A DNA stretch of 64,000 nt. Origin: Pseudomonas marginalis (GTDB taxonomy: Bacteria; Pseudomonadota; Gammaproteobacteria; Pseudomonadales; Pseudomonadaceae). Where the stretch lies: positions 1,984,001-2,048,000 of the forward strand of contig NZ_VTFG01000001.1 in NCBI RefSeq assembly GCF_008692035.1, read 5' to 3'. This document shows positions 47,866-58,227 of this stretch, piece by piece (position 1 is the first letter of the stretch; every line of letters begins with the position of its first letter). A model generated the notes under the pieces. The model was not told where the DNA came from and ran no database searches. It saw only the letters and a program-made list of their open reading frames with translations. The position numbers and the translations under genes are program-made.

Positions 47866-50427
47866 TCAGATTTTGCCGAGCATTTCCTTGGCCTCGCCGC
47901 GCTGCGCCTCATCACCTTCGGTGAGCACTTCGGAGAGAATGTCCCGCGCGCCGTCGGCATCCCCCATGTCGATATAGGCCTGGGCGAGATCGAGCTTGGT
48001 GGCGACTTCATTCGTACCGGACAGGAAATCGAACTCTGGCTCATCATCGCCCAGCGCCGCGTCCTCAGCGGTAAAGGAAGGTTCGATGGGCGGACTTTCC
48101 AGGCTCTGGGACAGGCGATCCAGCTCGGCGTTGACATCGTCCAGCTCCGAAGCGAAGGCATCCGGCTTGGCGGCTGCTTCTGGCTCATCCGCCAGGGACA
48201 GGTCGAAATCCTCCGGCAAATCGAAGTCATCCAGCGCCGATGGGGTCAGCGTCGGCGGCTCCACGGCAGACACATCCTTCATCTGGTCCTCAAGACCGGA
48301 AAGGAAGTCGTCGTCGGACTGCTCGGACGCCGGGTCATTCAGTTGCAGATCCAGGTCGAAGTCCGACAGGTTTTCCTCGCCGGCCTTGGGCGCCGATTGC
48401 TGTTCCAGGAGCGCTGCAAACGTCTGTTCGTCGTCCAGGCTGGCTGGCGAAGCCGCCTCCATCTCATCCAGGCTCAGGTCGAAATCGGTGTCGAGTGCAT
48501 CGGGCTCGGTGGCCGGGACGGCCGGTTTGTCTTCCAGCAGGTCCTTGACGTACTGCGCGTCGAGGGCCGCGGCGGCAACCGCGGCACTGACGCCCGCCGC
48601 CAATACCGCCATCGCAGGAAAGCGCGACTTGAGCTGCTCGACCTGGGCATGGTTTTCACCATTGGCCACCAGTTGACGCTCCTGGGTCACGAAACCGTCC
48701 TTGTCGCTTTGCAGGCCGTAGACTTCCATCAGCTTCAACCGCAGGTCGCTGCGCTTGGGCTCGTGCTTGATCGCTTGCTCCAGCATATCGGCGGCCTGGT
48801 TCAGATGACCACGGTCGATATGGGACTGGGCTTGCGCCAGGGCATCGTTGGCGTTTTGCGGGGCCACGGCAGCGGCCAGCGGCGCGAGCACGGAGGCAAC
48901 CGTCGGAACCGCTACCGCCGGCGCAACCACTGGAGCAGGTGCCGGAGCGGCTGCCAGCTTGACGTTCGACGGCGGCACTTCGAGGCCTTCGAAACTGTCC
49001 GACGGCAGGTCCTGTTCGATGTTCGAGGTAAATTCCGGCTCTTCAGCCAGCGCCCGCGCCATGCGCAAGTGCTTTTCCTCTTCACGACGGGCGTTGCGAT
49101 GGCGCGCCCACAGCAGCAGGAGCAGCAACACCACCAGGCCAGCCGCGCCGCCGATCACACCGAGGACAACCGGGTTGGTCAGCAGATCATTGAACTTGCC
49201 TTCGGTGGTGTCAGGTGCGGCGGCCGGTTTAGCCGCCTCAGGTGCCGGCGCCGCCGGGGTTGGGGTTGGCGCGGCGGGCTGTGCAGCGGGTGCTGCCGGC
49301 GTGGCGGCCGGGTCGCTTGCCAGCTGTGCGGGCATCGCTGCCGTCGCCGCTACGGCCGGGTCGCCTTTTTCTGCCTGCAAACGGGCCAGTTGATCGTTTT
49401 TCAGTTGAATCAACTTTTGCAGTTTATCCAACTGGCTTTGCAGATCTGCGGCACGGCTCTTGAGCTCTTCGTTATCGCGGCGAGTGGTGTCCAGTTGCTC
49501 CTGGGTCATCGCCAGCTTGTCGCTCAGGACCTGGCTGTCGCCGGCCTTGCCCTTGCCGCCTTTCTTGGCTGCTTCAGCCGAGACCAGGCTCAGGTTGTCC
49601 TGGGCATTGGTGGTCGACGGCGCATTGCCGGCCTGGGCACGCTTGGTGGCGTCCAGTTGCTGCTTGCCGGCCGCCTGATTGGTAGCCCCGCGCCGCCCCT
49701 GGCGCCACGCGGCATTTTGCACCCTCACTTCGGCGATTGCCTGAGGTTGCGGCAACGCCGTGCTTTGTACGGTGTCCGGCAGGCGCAGCACCTGGCCGGT
49801 TTTCAGGCGGTTGATATTGCCGTCGACAAAGGCGTCGGGGTTGAGGGCCTGAATGGCCAGCATGGTCTGCTGCACCGAGCCGCCATTGCGGTGCTTCTGC
49901 GCAATTTCCCACAGGGTGTCGCGGGAGGTGGTGGTGTGCTGGGCCGGCTTGCTCACAGCGGGCGCAGTGCGGGCGGGCGCTCCCACGCGTGGTGCAGGTG
50001 CTGCGGGGGTCGAAGCCGACTGGTCGAACTTGGCAGGGTCGAGCAACACGCTGTAGTCGCGCATCAGGCGGCCATTGGGCCATTGCACCTGCAGCAGGAA
50101 ACGTACGTAGGAATCCGGCAGCGGCTTGCTGGAGGTGACGCGCACCACGCTGCGACCACTGGGATTGATGACCGGGGTAAACGTCAGGTCATCGAGAAAC
50201 GCCTGGCGATCGACGCCCGCGTCCACGAACGCCTGGGATGAGGCCAGGCTCGGGGTGATCTCGGACGCCGTGAGGCCACCGACATCGAGCAATTCGATTT
50301 CCACCGACAACGGCTGGTTCAACTTCGATTTAAGGGTCATTTCCCCCAGCTGCAGCGCCTGCGCCATACCGGAGGACAGCGCCGAGGCGGCCGCTATTGC
50401 TAACACCAGTTTGCGAACTTGAACCAT
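47866..50427 (-). CDS. fimV: FimV, polar peptidoglycan-binding pilus assembly protein
   Basis: An 853-residue FimV. I start at ATG 50427, behind AAGGATGAGG. A signal peptide covers residues 1-25 (LVLAIAAASALSSGMAQALQ). A FimV N-terminal domain follows, then a LysM motif at about residues 160-212 (TLWEIAQKHRNGGSVQQTML) for peptidoglycan. A coiled coil precedes one transmembrane helix at about 417-437 (VLGVIGGAAGLVVLLLLLLW). The cytoplasmic part is highly acidic with TPR-like segments and the FimV C-terminal motif (LDLAQAYIDMGDADGARDIL). FimV marks the pole and promotes type IV pili and cAMP signalling in P. aeruginosa. Confidence 0.95.
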   Translation of the reverse strand: MVQVRKLVLAIAAASALSSGMAQALQLGEMTLKSKLNQPLSVEIELLDVGGLTASEITPSLASSQAFVDAGVDRQAFLDDLTFTPVINPSGRSVVRVTSSKPLPDSYVRFLLQVQWPNGRLMRDYSVLLDPAKFDQSASTPAAPAPRVGAPARTAPAVSKPAQHTTTSRDTLWEIAQKHRNGGSVQQTMLAIQALNPDAFVDGNINRLKTGQVLRLPDTVQSTALPQPQAIAEVRVQNAAWRQGRRGATNQAAGKQQLDATKRAQAGNAPSTTNAQDNLSLVSAEAAKKGGKGKAGDSQVLSDKLAMTQEQLDTTRRDNEELKSRAADLQSQLDKLQKLIQLKNDQLARLQAEKGDPAVAATAAMPAQLASDPAATPAAPAAQPAAPTPTPAAPAPEAAKPAAAPDTTEGKFNDLLTNPVVLGVIGGAAGLVVLLLLLLWARHRNARREEEKHLRMARALAEEPEFTSNIEQDLPSDSFEGLEVPPSNVKLAAAPAPAPVVAPAVAVPTVASVLAPLAAAVAPQNANDALAQAQSHIDRGHLNQAADMLEQAIKHEPKRSDLRLKLMEVYGLQSDKDGFVTQERQLVANGENHAQVEQLKSRFPAMAVLAAGVSAAVAAAALDAQYVKDLLEDKPAVPATEPDALDTDFDLSLDEMEAASPASLDDEQTFAALLEQQSAPKAGEENLSDFDLDLQLNDPASEQSDDDFLSGLEDQMKDVSAVEPPTLTPSALDDFDLPEDFDLSLADEPEAAAKPDAFASELDDVNAELDRLSQSLESPPIEPSFTAEDAALGDDEPEFDFLSGTNEVATKLDLAQAYIDMGDADGARDILSEVLTEGDEAQRGEAKEMLGKI

Positions 50428-50590
50428 AGCCTCATCCTTTGTTTGAACACTCCCCGGCCTGCGAGAAGGTTGGTAACCGCTTGCCATAAGGCATGGCGAG
50501 CCGATAGGTCACCGACGCGCAATTGTTCCTGCTTGGGGCCAAGCATAGCGCCTGGTTAGAATCAATCTACAAATTGCCGCCAAGTATCTT

Positions 50591-51601
50591 TTACGCAAGG
50601 CGTTTTATCAACAACTGCGCCAGTTGCACGGCGTTAAGGGCGGCGCCCTTGCGTACGTTATCTGACGTCAGCCACAGATTTAGTTCAGCCGCGTCATCCA
50701 CTCCTGCGCGCACCCGGCCTACATAGACCACATCCTGGCCGACTGCGTCGCCCACGGCTGTAGGGTAATCCCCCTCTTCTACCAGCTCGATACCGGGCGC
50801 GGCCTCCAATGCGCGGTTGACGGCGGTAAGATCGACCGCCGCGCCCAATTGCAACGACACAGTCAGGCTATCGCCAAAAAACACCGGGGCTTGAACGCAC
50901 GTTGCGGAAATCTTTAGCAAAGGTAATTCCAGGACTGCGCGCAGCTCGTGAACCAGGCGCTTTTCCAAGGCGGTATGCCCTTGGGCGTCTGGCGTGCCGA
51001 CTTGTGCCAACAAGTTGAAGGCCATTTGCCGGTCAAAGAACTTAGGTTCCAGAGGGCGCACGTTCAGGAGCTCGGCGGTCTGACGGGCCAATTCGCTGAC
51101 GGCTTCGCGGCCCTGGGCAGACACTGCCAGGCTGGCAGTGACGGCGACACGCTGGATGTCCAGCAAGCCGCGCAACGGCGCCAGCACCACCGCCAGGTTG
51201 GTGGCGGACGGGCTCGGGCTGCCGAGCTGGAACGGTTTTTCCAGGCCGTCGAGGACATGGGCATTGGCTTCCGGCACCACCTGGGGCGCCTGCTCGGCGG
51301 GCAAGGCTCCCGACAAGTCGATCACCGAGCAACCCGCCGCCGTGGCTCGCGGCGCGAAGCTCAGGGTGACTGCCGGGCCTGCGGCGAAGAAGGCCAGTTG
51401 CGCCTTGCTGAAATCGAATTCGTCGACCTCCTTGACCCGTACGTTCTTGCCGCGAAACGGTACCGAGGCGCCAGCAGAGTTACTGCCCGCCAGCAGGTAC
51501 AGGGTGCCCACCGGGAATGCCAGCTCTTCGAGAATCTGCACCAGGGTTTCGCCGACCGTACCGGTGGCACCGATCACGGCAATTTCAAAGGTCTGGGTCA
51601 T
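50591..51601 (-). CDS. usg: Usg-like aspartate-semialdehyde dehydrogenase homologue without catalytic Cys
   Basis: A 336-residue protein of the aspartate-semialdehyde dehydrogenase superfamily. ATG 51601 (MTQTFEIAVIGATGTVGET) gives an intact NADP-binding motif. Where true enzymes have the nucleophile in a GNCST-type segment, this reads GSPSPSATNLAVVLAPL, with no Cys, so the normal reaction should not occur. The catalytic His position and the C-terminal fold look preserved. It sits between fimV and asd, as in other pseudomonads. Its actual function is unknown. Confidence 0.88.
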   Translation of the reverse strand: MTQTFEIAVIGATGTVGETLVQILEELAFPVGTLYLLAGSNSAGASVPFRGKNVRVKEVDEFDFSKAQLAFFAAGPAVTLSFAPRATAAGCSVIDLSGALPAEQAPQVVPEANAHVLDGLEKPFQLGSPSPSATNLAVVLAPLRGLLDIQRVAVTASLAVSAQGREAVSELARQTAELLNVRPLEPKFFDRQMAFNLLAQVGTPDAQGHTALEKRLVHELRAVLELPLLKISATCVQAPVFFGDSLTVSLQLGAAVDLTAVNRALEAAPGIELVEEGDYPTAVGDAVGQDVVYVGRVRAGVDDAAELNLWLTSDNVRKGAALNAVQLAQLLIKRLA

Positions 51602-51692
51602 GGGGGCTGCCTCGGGCATTGCGGGGGGAGCGGCACTTTACCGGGTGGCCGGGAGTGAGGCAATTAACCTGGGGCTGGTGGAGTGGCTGATG

Positions 51693-51785
51693 GCGCTATC
51701 GGGGGCAAGCCCCCTCCCACATTCAACCGAGTTCCAACGTTGAAATGCTGTTCACTGTGGGAGGGGGCTTGCTCCCGATAGCGCC
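51693..51785. repeat. REPIN: pair of inverted REP sequences
   Basis: GCGCTATCGGGGGCAAGC... at 51693-51720 is mirrored by ...GGGGGCTTGCTCCCGATAGC at 51757-51785. The two REPs face each other over about 36 bases. This is the usual REPIN form in P. fluorescens genomes, mobilised in trans by a RAYT transposase not in this window. Confidence 0.85.
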
Positions 51786-51797
51786 CGAAAGAACAAT

Positions 51798-51833
51798 AAA
51801 AAACCCGCGCCTGTCACCAGAACGCGGGTTTCT
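51798..51833 (-). terminator. Terminator of asd
   Basis: AAACCCGCG pairs with CGCGGGTTT around a 12-base loop. On the minus strand the T run TTTTTT follows. It is placed 18 bases after the asd stop. Confidence 0.85.
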
Positions 51834-51850
51834 ATTATTGCTTCAAGCGA

Positions 51851-52963
51851 TCAACGCTCCAGCAAGATCCGCAGCATGCGACGCAGCGGCTCCGCCGCGC
51901 CCCACAGCAGTTGGTCGCCGACGGTGAACGCCCCCAGGTACTGGGTGCCCATGTTCAGCTTGCGCAGACGGCCCACCGGTACATTCAGGGTGCCGGTGAC
52001 CTTGGTCGGGCTCAGCTCCTGCATGCTGATGTCGCGGTTGTTCGGCACCAGCTTGACCCAGGGGTTGTGCTGACTGATCAGCCCTTCGATATCAGCGATC
52101 GGCACGTCTTTGTTCAGCTTGATGGTCAGCGCCTGGCTGTGGCAGCGCATGGCGCCGATGCGCACGCAGATGCCATCCACCGGGATCGGGCTCTTGAACC
52201 GGCCGAGGATCTTGTTGGTCTCGGCCTGGGCCTTCCACTCTTCGCGGCTCTGGCCGTTCGGCAGCTCTTTGTCGATCCACGGGATCAGGCTGCCGGCCAA
52301 TGGCACACCGAAGTTCTCGGTCGGGTAGGCATCGCTGCGCATGGCTTCGGCCACACGGCGGTCGATGTCGAGGATCGCGCTGGCCGGGTCGGCCAGTTGA
52401 TCGGCGACAGCGGCGTGGGTCGCGCCCATCTGCTTGATCAGCTCACGCATGTTCTGCGCGCCGGCACCGGAAGCTGCCTGATAAGTCATGGCGCTCATCC
52501 ACTCGACCAGGCCGGCTTCGAACAGGCCGCCCAGGCCCATCAGCATCAGGCTGACGGTGCAGTTGCCGCCCACATAATTCTTGGTGCCGGCATCCAGCTG
52601 CTGGTCGATGACCTTGCGGTTGACCGGGTCGAGGATGATCACGGCGTCGTCCTGCATGCGCAGGCTCGAGGCGGCGTCGATCCAGTAACCCTGCCAGCCG
52701 GCTTCACGCAGCTTGGGGAAGACTTCGCTGGTGTAGTCGCCACCCTGGCAGGTGAGGATCACGTCGAGGGTTTTCAGCTCTTCAATGCTGTAGGCGTCCT
52801 TGAGCGGGGCAATATCCTTGCCCACGGACGGCCCTTGGCCACCTACGTTCGAAGTGGTGAAAAACACCGGCTCAATAAGATCGAAATCCTGCTCTTCCAG
52901 CATCCGCTGCATGAGCACGGAACCGACCATACCGCGCCAACCGATCAGACCTACACGTTTCAT
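51851..52963 (-). CDS. asd: Aspartate-semialdehyde dehydrogenase
   Basis: A 370-residue enzyme of the Gram-negative type, reducing aspartyl phosphate to aspartate semialdehyde for Lys, Met, Thr and diaminopimelate synthesis. The NADP motif is [18 protein letters not shown] and the catalytic Cys is in [17 protein letters not shown] (about residue 135). The catalytic His is in [18 protein letters not shown]. Upstream of usg and downstream of leuB. Confidence 0.97.
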   Translation of the reverse strand: MKRVGLIGWRGMVGSVLMQRMLEEQDFDLIEPVFFTTSNVGGQGPSVGKDIAPLKDAYSIEELKTLDVILTCQGGDYTSEVFPKLREAGWQGYWIDAASSLRMQDDAVIILDPVNRKVIDQQLDAGTKNYVGGNCTVSLMLMGLGGLFEAGLVEWMSAMTYQAASGAGAQNMRELIKQMGATHAAVADQLADPASAILDIDRRVAEAMRSDAYPTENFGVPLAGSLIPWIDKELPNGQSREEWKAQAETNKILGRFKSPIPVDGICVRIGAMRCHSQALTIKLNKDVPIADIEGLISQHNPWVKLVPNNRDISMQELSPTKVTGTLNVPVGRLRKLNMGTQYLGAFTVGDQLLWGAAEPLRRMLRILLER

Positions 52964-53027
52964 CGCAACTACACCTTGTTAAAAAGTGGGCCGCCTTGCA
53001 GCAACAACTGCAAGCGGGCCCGAGAGA

Positions 53028-54110
<1,083 letters not shown>

Positions 54111-54162
54111 GGGTTCCTCATTTCATCGAGCGACCTGCCCGTGGGCAGGTCGGGAAAATTAA

Positions 54163-54927
54163 TCAGCGTTCGGCCCAGACCACCAGCACGTCGGTGCTGA
54201 AAGTGCCGTCGGCCTGAATCTCGTAGTAATCGCGCACTTCCTGGCCCATCGCCTGCTGCAGCTCCAGGATCGCAGCGCGCAGCACCTGCGGTGTGCGCAT
54301 GCGTTCGACCCACGAGGTGTATTCCAGGCGCAGGCGCTGGCGACTGCTGTTGCGTACGTGCAAACCGGCTTCGCTGAGCTGACGCATCCATTCGGCGGCG
54401 GAGTAGTCACGCACGTGGCTGGTGTCGCGCAGCACTTCGACGGTTTGCAGGTAAGTGTCCAGCAACGGGCTGCCCGGTGACAAGACATCGACAAACGCCG
54501 CCACGCCGCCCGGCTTGAGCACGCGGCGCACTTCGCGCAGCGCCACGCCGAGGTCGCTCCAATGGTGCGCCGAATAACGGCTGAACACGAAGTCGAATTC
54601 GCCATCGGCGAACGGCAGGCGCTCGGCGGCGCCGTTTACGGTGCCGATATTGGTGAGACCGCGATCTTGCGCAGCGGCGGCCACCACATCGAGCATCTGC
54701 TGGGACAGGTCGTAGGCCACCACTTCCTTGACCAATGGCGCCACATGGAAACTCACATGACCGGCACCGCAACCCAGGTCCAGCAGCCGTGCATGGCCCT
54801 GCCCGGCCAGTTCGGCCTGGAGCAGCGCGAATTCGGTGCCTTGGGCGTGCACGGCACTGCTCAGGTAGGCAGACGCCTGTTCGCCGAATTGTTTTTGCAC
54901 GACTTGGGTGTGGGCGGTGCTGGTCAT
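54163..54927 (-). CDS. Class I SAM-dependent methyltransferase
   Basis: A 254-residue methyltransferase. ATG 54927 is preceded by AAGGATG. The SAM-binding motif I is LLDLGCGAGHVSFHVAPLV at about residue 50, with later FDFVFSRYSAHHWSDLGVAL and KPGGVAAFVDVLSPG, similar to UbiE/BioC-type proteins. The substrate cannot be deduced. Lies between leuD and leuB and probably shares their transcript; the same insertion occurs in P. aeruginosa as far as I recall. Confidence 0.9.
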   Translation of the reverse strand: MTSTAHTQVVQKQFGEQASAYLSSAVHAQGTEFALLQAELAGQGHARLLDLGCGAGHVSFHVAPLVKEVVAYDLSQQMLDVVAAAAQDRGLTNIGTVNGAAERLPFADGEFDFVFSRYSAHHWSDLGVALREVRRVLKPGGVAAFVDVLSPGSPLLDTYLQTVEVLRDTSHVRDYSAAEWMRQLSEAGLHVRNSSRQRLRLEYTSWVERMRTPQVLRAAILELQQAMGQEVRDYYEIQADGTFSTDVLVVWAER

Positions 54928-54960
54928 GGTGGCATCCTTCAAGGGTTGTGTTGCTGGTAC

Positions 54961-55040
54961 CGGCCCTATCGGGGGCAAGCCCCCTCCCACATTTGGAATG
55001 CGTTCCCCCTGTGGAGGGGGCTTGCCCCCGATGAGGCCGG
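54961..55040. repeat. REPIN: pair of inverted REP sequences
   Basis: CTATCGGGGGCAAGCCCCCT (from 54966) is mirrored by GGGGGCTTGCCCCCGAT at 55016-55032, over about 80 bases in total. It is the same family as the REPIN at 51693-51785 and lies in the leuD-methyltransferase gap. Confidence 0.85.
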
Positions 55041-55056
55041 TCCTGCCTACATCAAT

Positions 55057-55701
55057 TTATGCGTCACGAAACAACCAGGGCTGGCTCGCCCGGTGCCTGG
55101 CTTCGAACGCGGCAATCGCATCGCCGTCCTGCAAGGTCAGGCCGATATCGTCCAGGCCGTTGATCAGGCAGTGCTTGCGGAAGGCGTCCACCTCAAAGTG
55201 GTACACCTTGCCGTCCGGACGGGTCACGGTTTGCGCAGCCAGGTCGATGGTCAACTGGTAGCCCACATCGGCTTCCACTTGCTTGAACAGCTCGTCGACT
55301 TCTTCGTCGGTCAGGATGATCGGCAACAGGCCGTTCTTGAAGCTGTTGTTGAAGAAGATGTCGGCATAACTCGGCGCGATGATGCTGCGAAAGCCATATT
55401 CTTCCAGGGCCCACGGCGCGTGCTCGCGGCTGGAACCGCAACCGAAGTTTTCCCGGGCCAGCAACACGCTGGCGCCCTGGTAGCGCTCGGCGTTGAGCAC
55501 GAAGTCTTTGTTCAGCGGGCGCTTGGAGTTGTCCTGGTAGGCGTAGCCCACGTCCAGGTAGCGCCATTCGTCGAACAGGTTGGGGCCGAAACCGGTGCGT
55601 TTGATCGACTTCAAGAACTGCTTGGGGATGATCTGGTCGGTGTCGACGTTGGCACGGTCCAACGGCGCGACCAAACCGGTGTGTTGGGTAAAAGCTCTCA
55701 T
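55057..55701 (-). CDS. leuD: 3-isopropylmalate dehydratase small subunit
   Basis: A 214-residue swivel-domain subunit. It starts [20 protein letters not shown] and contains [20 protein letters not shown] (substrate-binding Ser-Arg-Glu). With LeuC it isomerises 2-isopropylmalate to 3-isopropylmalate. The gap to leuC is only ten bases. Confidence 0.97.
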   Translation of the reverse strand: MRAFTQHTGLVAPLDRANVDTDQIIPKQFLKSIKRTGFGPNLFDEWRYLDVGYAYQDNSKRPLNKDFVLNAERYQGASVLLARENFGCGSSREHAPWALEEYGFRSIIAPSYADIFFNNSFKNGLLPIILTDEEVDELFKQVEADVGYQLTIDLAAQTVTRPDGKVYHFEVDAFRKHCLINGLDDIGLTLQDGDAIAAFEARHRASQPWLFRDA

Positions 55702-55711
55702 CGGGTTTTCC

Positions 55712-57130
55712 TCAGATCAATTCGCGAACGTCGATGAAACGACCGTTGACGGCAGCGGCGGCGGCCATGGCCGGGCTGACCAGGTGGGTACGGCCACCCG
55801 CGCCCTGACGCCCTTCGAAGTTACGGTTGGAGGTGGACGCGCAATGCTCGCCCGACTCCAGGCGATCCGGGTTCATCGCCAGGCACATCGAGCAGCCCGG
55901 CTCACGCCACTCGAAACCGGCTTCGAGGAAGATCTTGTCCAGGCCTTCGGCCTCAGCCTGGGCTTTTACCAGGCCCGAGCCTGGCACCACGATGGCCTGC
56001 TTGATGGTCGAGGCGACTTTGCGGCCCTTGGCGATCACCGCCGCCGCGCGCAGGTCTTCGATCCGCGAGTTGGTGCAGGAGCCGATAAACACGCGATCCA
56101 ACTGGATGTCGGTGATCGCCTGGTTGGCCTTCAAGCCCATGTACTTCAAGGCGCGCTCGATGGAACCGCGCTTGACCAGGTCGGCTTCCTGCGCCGGGTC
56201 CGGCACGTTCTGGTCGACGGCCAGGACCATTTCCGGCGAAGTGCCCCAGCTGACCTGCGGCTTGATCTGGGCAGCATCGAGTTCAACCACGGTGTCGAAC
56301 ACCGCATCGGCGTCGGACACCAGGTCTTTCCAGGCTTCGACCGCGGCGTCCCAATCGGCGCCTTGCGGTGCAAATGGGCGCCCCTTCACGTATTCAACGG
56401 TTTTCTCGTCCGCCGCCACCATGCCCACGCGGGCACCGGCTTCGATGGACATGTTGCAGATGGTCATGCGGCCTTCGATGGACAGGTCGCGAATGGCGCT
56501 GCCGGCGAACTCGATGGCATGGCCGTTACCGCCGGCGGTGCCGATCTTGCCGATCACGGCGAGCACGATGTCCTTGGCGGTCACACCGAACGGCAAGGTG
56601 CCTTCGACACGCACCAGCATGTTCTTCATTTTCTTGGCGACCAGGCACTGGGTGGCGAACACATGCTCCACCTCCGAGGTGCCGATGCCGTGGGCCAGGG
56701 CGCCAAACGCACCGTGGGTGGAAGTGTGGGAGTCGCCGCAGACCACGGTCATGCCCGGCAAGGTGGCGCCCTGCTCCGGACCGATCACGTGGACGATCCC
56801 TTGACGCACGTCATTCATCTTGAATTCGGTGATGCCATATTCGTCGCAGTAGTCGTCGAGGGTCTGCACCTGCAAGCGCGACACGGTGTCGACAATGGCG
56901 TCGATCCCGCCCTTGCGCTCCGGGGTGGTCGGTACGTTGTGGTCCGGGGTGGCGATGATCGAGTCGACGCGCCAGGGCTTGCGCCCGGCCAGCCGCAGGC
57001 CTTCGAACGCTTGGGGCGAGGTCACTTCATGGATGATGTGACGGTCGATATAGATCAGCGACGAGCCATCGTCGCGCCGTTTCACTTCATGGGAATCCCA
57101 AAGCTTGTCGTAAAGCGTTTTGCCGGCCAT
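55712..57130 (-). CDS. leuC: 3-isopropylmalate dehydratase large subunit
   Basis: A 472-residue aconitase-type enzyme that carries the [4Fe-4S] cluster. ATG 57130 ([20 protein letters not shown]) follows GAGGACC. Cluster ligands are in [17 protein letters not shown] (about residue 350) and [15 protein letters not shown] (CxxC). The [17 protein letters not shown] and [19 protein letters not shown] segments are also typical. First gene of the leuCD-methyltransferase-leuB unit and divergent from a LysR gene. Confidence 0.97.
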   Translation of the reverse strand: MAGKTLYDKLWDSHEVKRRDDGSSLIYIDRHIIHEVTSPQAFEGLRLAGRKPWRVDSIIATPDHNVPTTPERKGGIDAIVDTVSRLQVQTLDDYCDEYGITEFKMNDVRQGIVHVIGPEQGATLPGMTVVCGDSHTSTHGAFGALAHGIGTSEVEHVFATQCLVAKKMKNMLVRVEGTLPFGVTAKDIVLAVIGKIGTAGGNGHAIEFAGSAIRDLSIEGRMTICNMSIEAGARVGMVAADEKTVEYVKGRPFAPQGADWDAAVEAWKDLVSDADAVFDTVVELDAAQIKPQVSWGTSPEMVLAVDQNVPDPAQEADLVKRGSIERALKYMGLKANQAITDIQLDRVFIGSCTNSRIEDLRAAAVIAKGRKVASTIKQAIVVPGSGLVKAQAEAEGLDKIFLEAGFEWREPGCSMCLAMNPDRLESGEHCASTSNRNFEGRQGAGGRTHLVSPAMAAAAAVNGRFIDVRELI

Positions 57131-57175
57131 CAGTCGGTCCTCATCAGCGGTGTTTCTATGCGCCGGGCTTTTCAA

Positions 57176-57270
57176 TAACCCTTTGGCTTGTGAGGCTGAT
57201 GGTATGGCGCTACATTAAATAACTCAAATTCATATTTTTTATGCTTTGGATTACCAACTGGAATACAACC
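57176..57270. promoter_or_regulatory. Divergent leuC / lysR promoter region
   Basis: This AT-rich region (ATTAAATAACTCAAATTCAT in the middle) lies between divergent leuC and the LysR-type gene. LysR regulators usually bind such spaces; no specific T-N11-A site can be fixed with confidence. Confidence 0.5.
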
Positions 57271-58161
57271 ATGGACCTGGCCAACCTCAATGCCTTTATT
57301 GCCATCGCCGAGACCGGCAGCTTCTCCGGCGCAGGTGAACGCCTGCACCTGACCCAGCCGGCCATCAGCAAGCGCATCGCCGGCCTGGAACAGCAATTGA
57401 AGGTGCGACTGTTCGATCGCCTGGGCCGTGAAGTCGGCTTGACCGAAGCCGGCCGGGCCTTGCTGCCGCGCGCTTATCAGATTCTCAACGTGCTGGACGA
57501 CACCCGCCGCGCCCTCACCAACCTCACGGGAGAAGTCAGCGGCCGCCTCACTTTGGCCACCAGCCACCATATCGGGCTGCATCGTTTGCCACCGATCCTG
57601 CGCACCTTCACCCGGGAATACCCGAACGTGGCCCTGGATATTCAGTTTCTCGATTCGGAAGTGGCCTACGAAGAAATCCTCCACGGCCGCGCCGAAGTGG
57701 CGGTGATCACCCTGGCGCCCGCCCCCCATCACCTGGTAAGCGCCACCCCGGTGTGGGACGACCCGCTGGATTTCGTGGTGGCGCCGGAGCACAGCCTCAC
57801 CGGCAACCGCGACGTCAGCCTGGCCGATATTGCCGGCCACCCGGCGGTTTTCCCTGGCGGTAATACCTTTACCCACCATATTGTCAGCCGTCTGTTCGAG
57901 GCCCAGGGCCTTACGCCGAACATCGCGATGAGTACCAACTATCTGGAAACCATCAAGATGATGGTCTCCATCGGCCTGGCCTGGAGCGTCTTGCCGCGCA
58001 CCATGCTCGATGATCAGGTGGCGAGCATCGCTTTGCCGGGCATACAACTCAGTCGCCAGCTAGGCTATATCGTGCACACCGAAAGGACACTGTCGAACGC
58101 TGCGCGGGCGTTCATGAGCCTGTTGGATGCACAGGTGGATCTGCCAGTGATACCGGTATGA
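57271..58161 (+). CDS. LysR-family regulator, probable regulator of leuCDB
   Basis: A 296-residue LysR protein. The N-terminal winged helix-turn-helix spans FIAIAETGSFSGAGERLHLT and QPAISKRIAGLEQQLKVRLF. The effector domain starts around residue 90 (GRLTLATSHHIGLHRLPPIL). Divergent placement next to leuC suggests control of leucine synthesis, and the same arrangement occurs in other pseudomonads. The ligand is unknown. Confidence 0.92.
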   Translation: MDLANLNAFIAIAETGSFSGAGERLHLTQPAISKRIAGLEQQLKVRLFDRLGREVGLTEAGRALLPRAYQILNVLDDTRRALTNLTGEVSGRLTLATSHHIGLHRLPPILRTFTREYPNVALDIQFLDSEVAYEEILHGRAEVAVITLAPAPHHLVSATPVWDDPLDFVVAPEHSLTGNRDVSLADIAGHPAVFPGGNTFTHHIVSRLFEAQGLTPNIAMSTNYLETIKMMVSIGLAWSVLPRTMLDDQVASIALPGIQLSRQLGYIVHTERTLSNAARAFMSLLDAQVDLPVIPV

Positions 58162-58227
58162 CGCCGTGCGGCCCCAGGTTGTGAATAAAACCGCGCTGTT
58201 TGCCCATCGAGCCAAGGCCCTTTGATA

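Noticed and set aside
47749..50241. An 830-codon open frame on the plus strand opposite fimV
   Set aside because: It is antisense to a well-supported fimV, is compositionally odd (Arg/Gln/Gly-rich) and has no domain; it is a by-product of high GC at third positions.
55580..57178. A 532-codon plus-strand frame opposite leuC and leuD
   Set aside because: LeuC and LeuD are unambiguous on the other strand and the antisense product has no recognisable feature.
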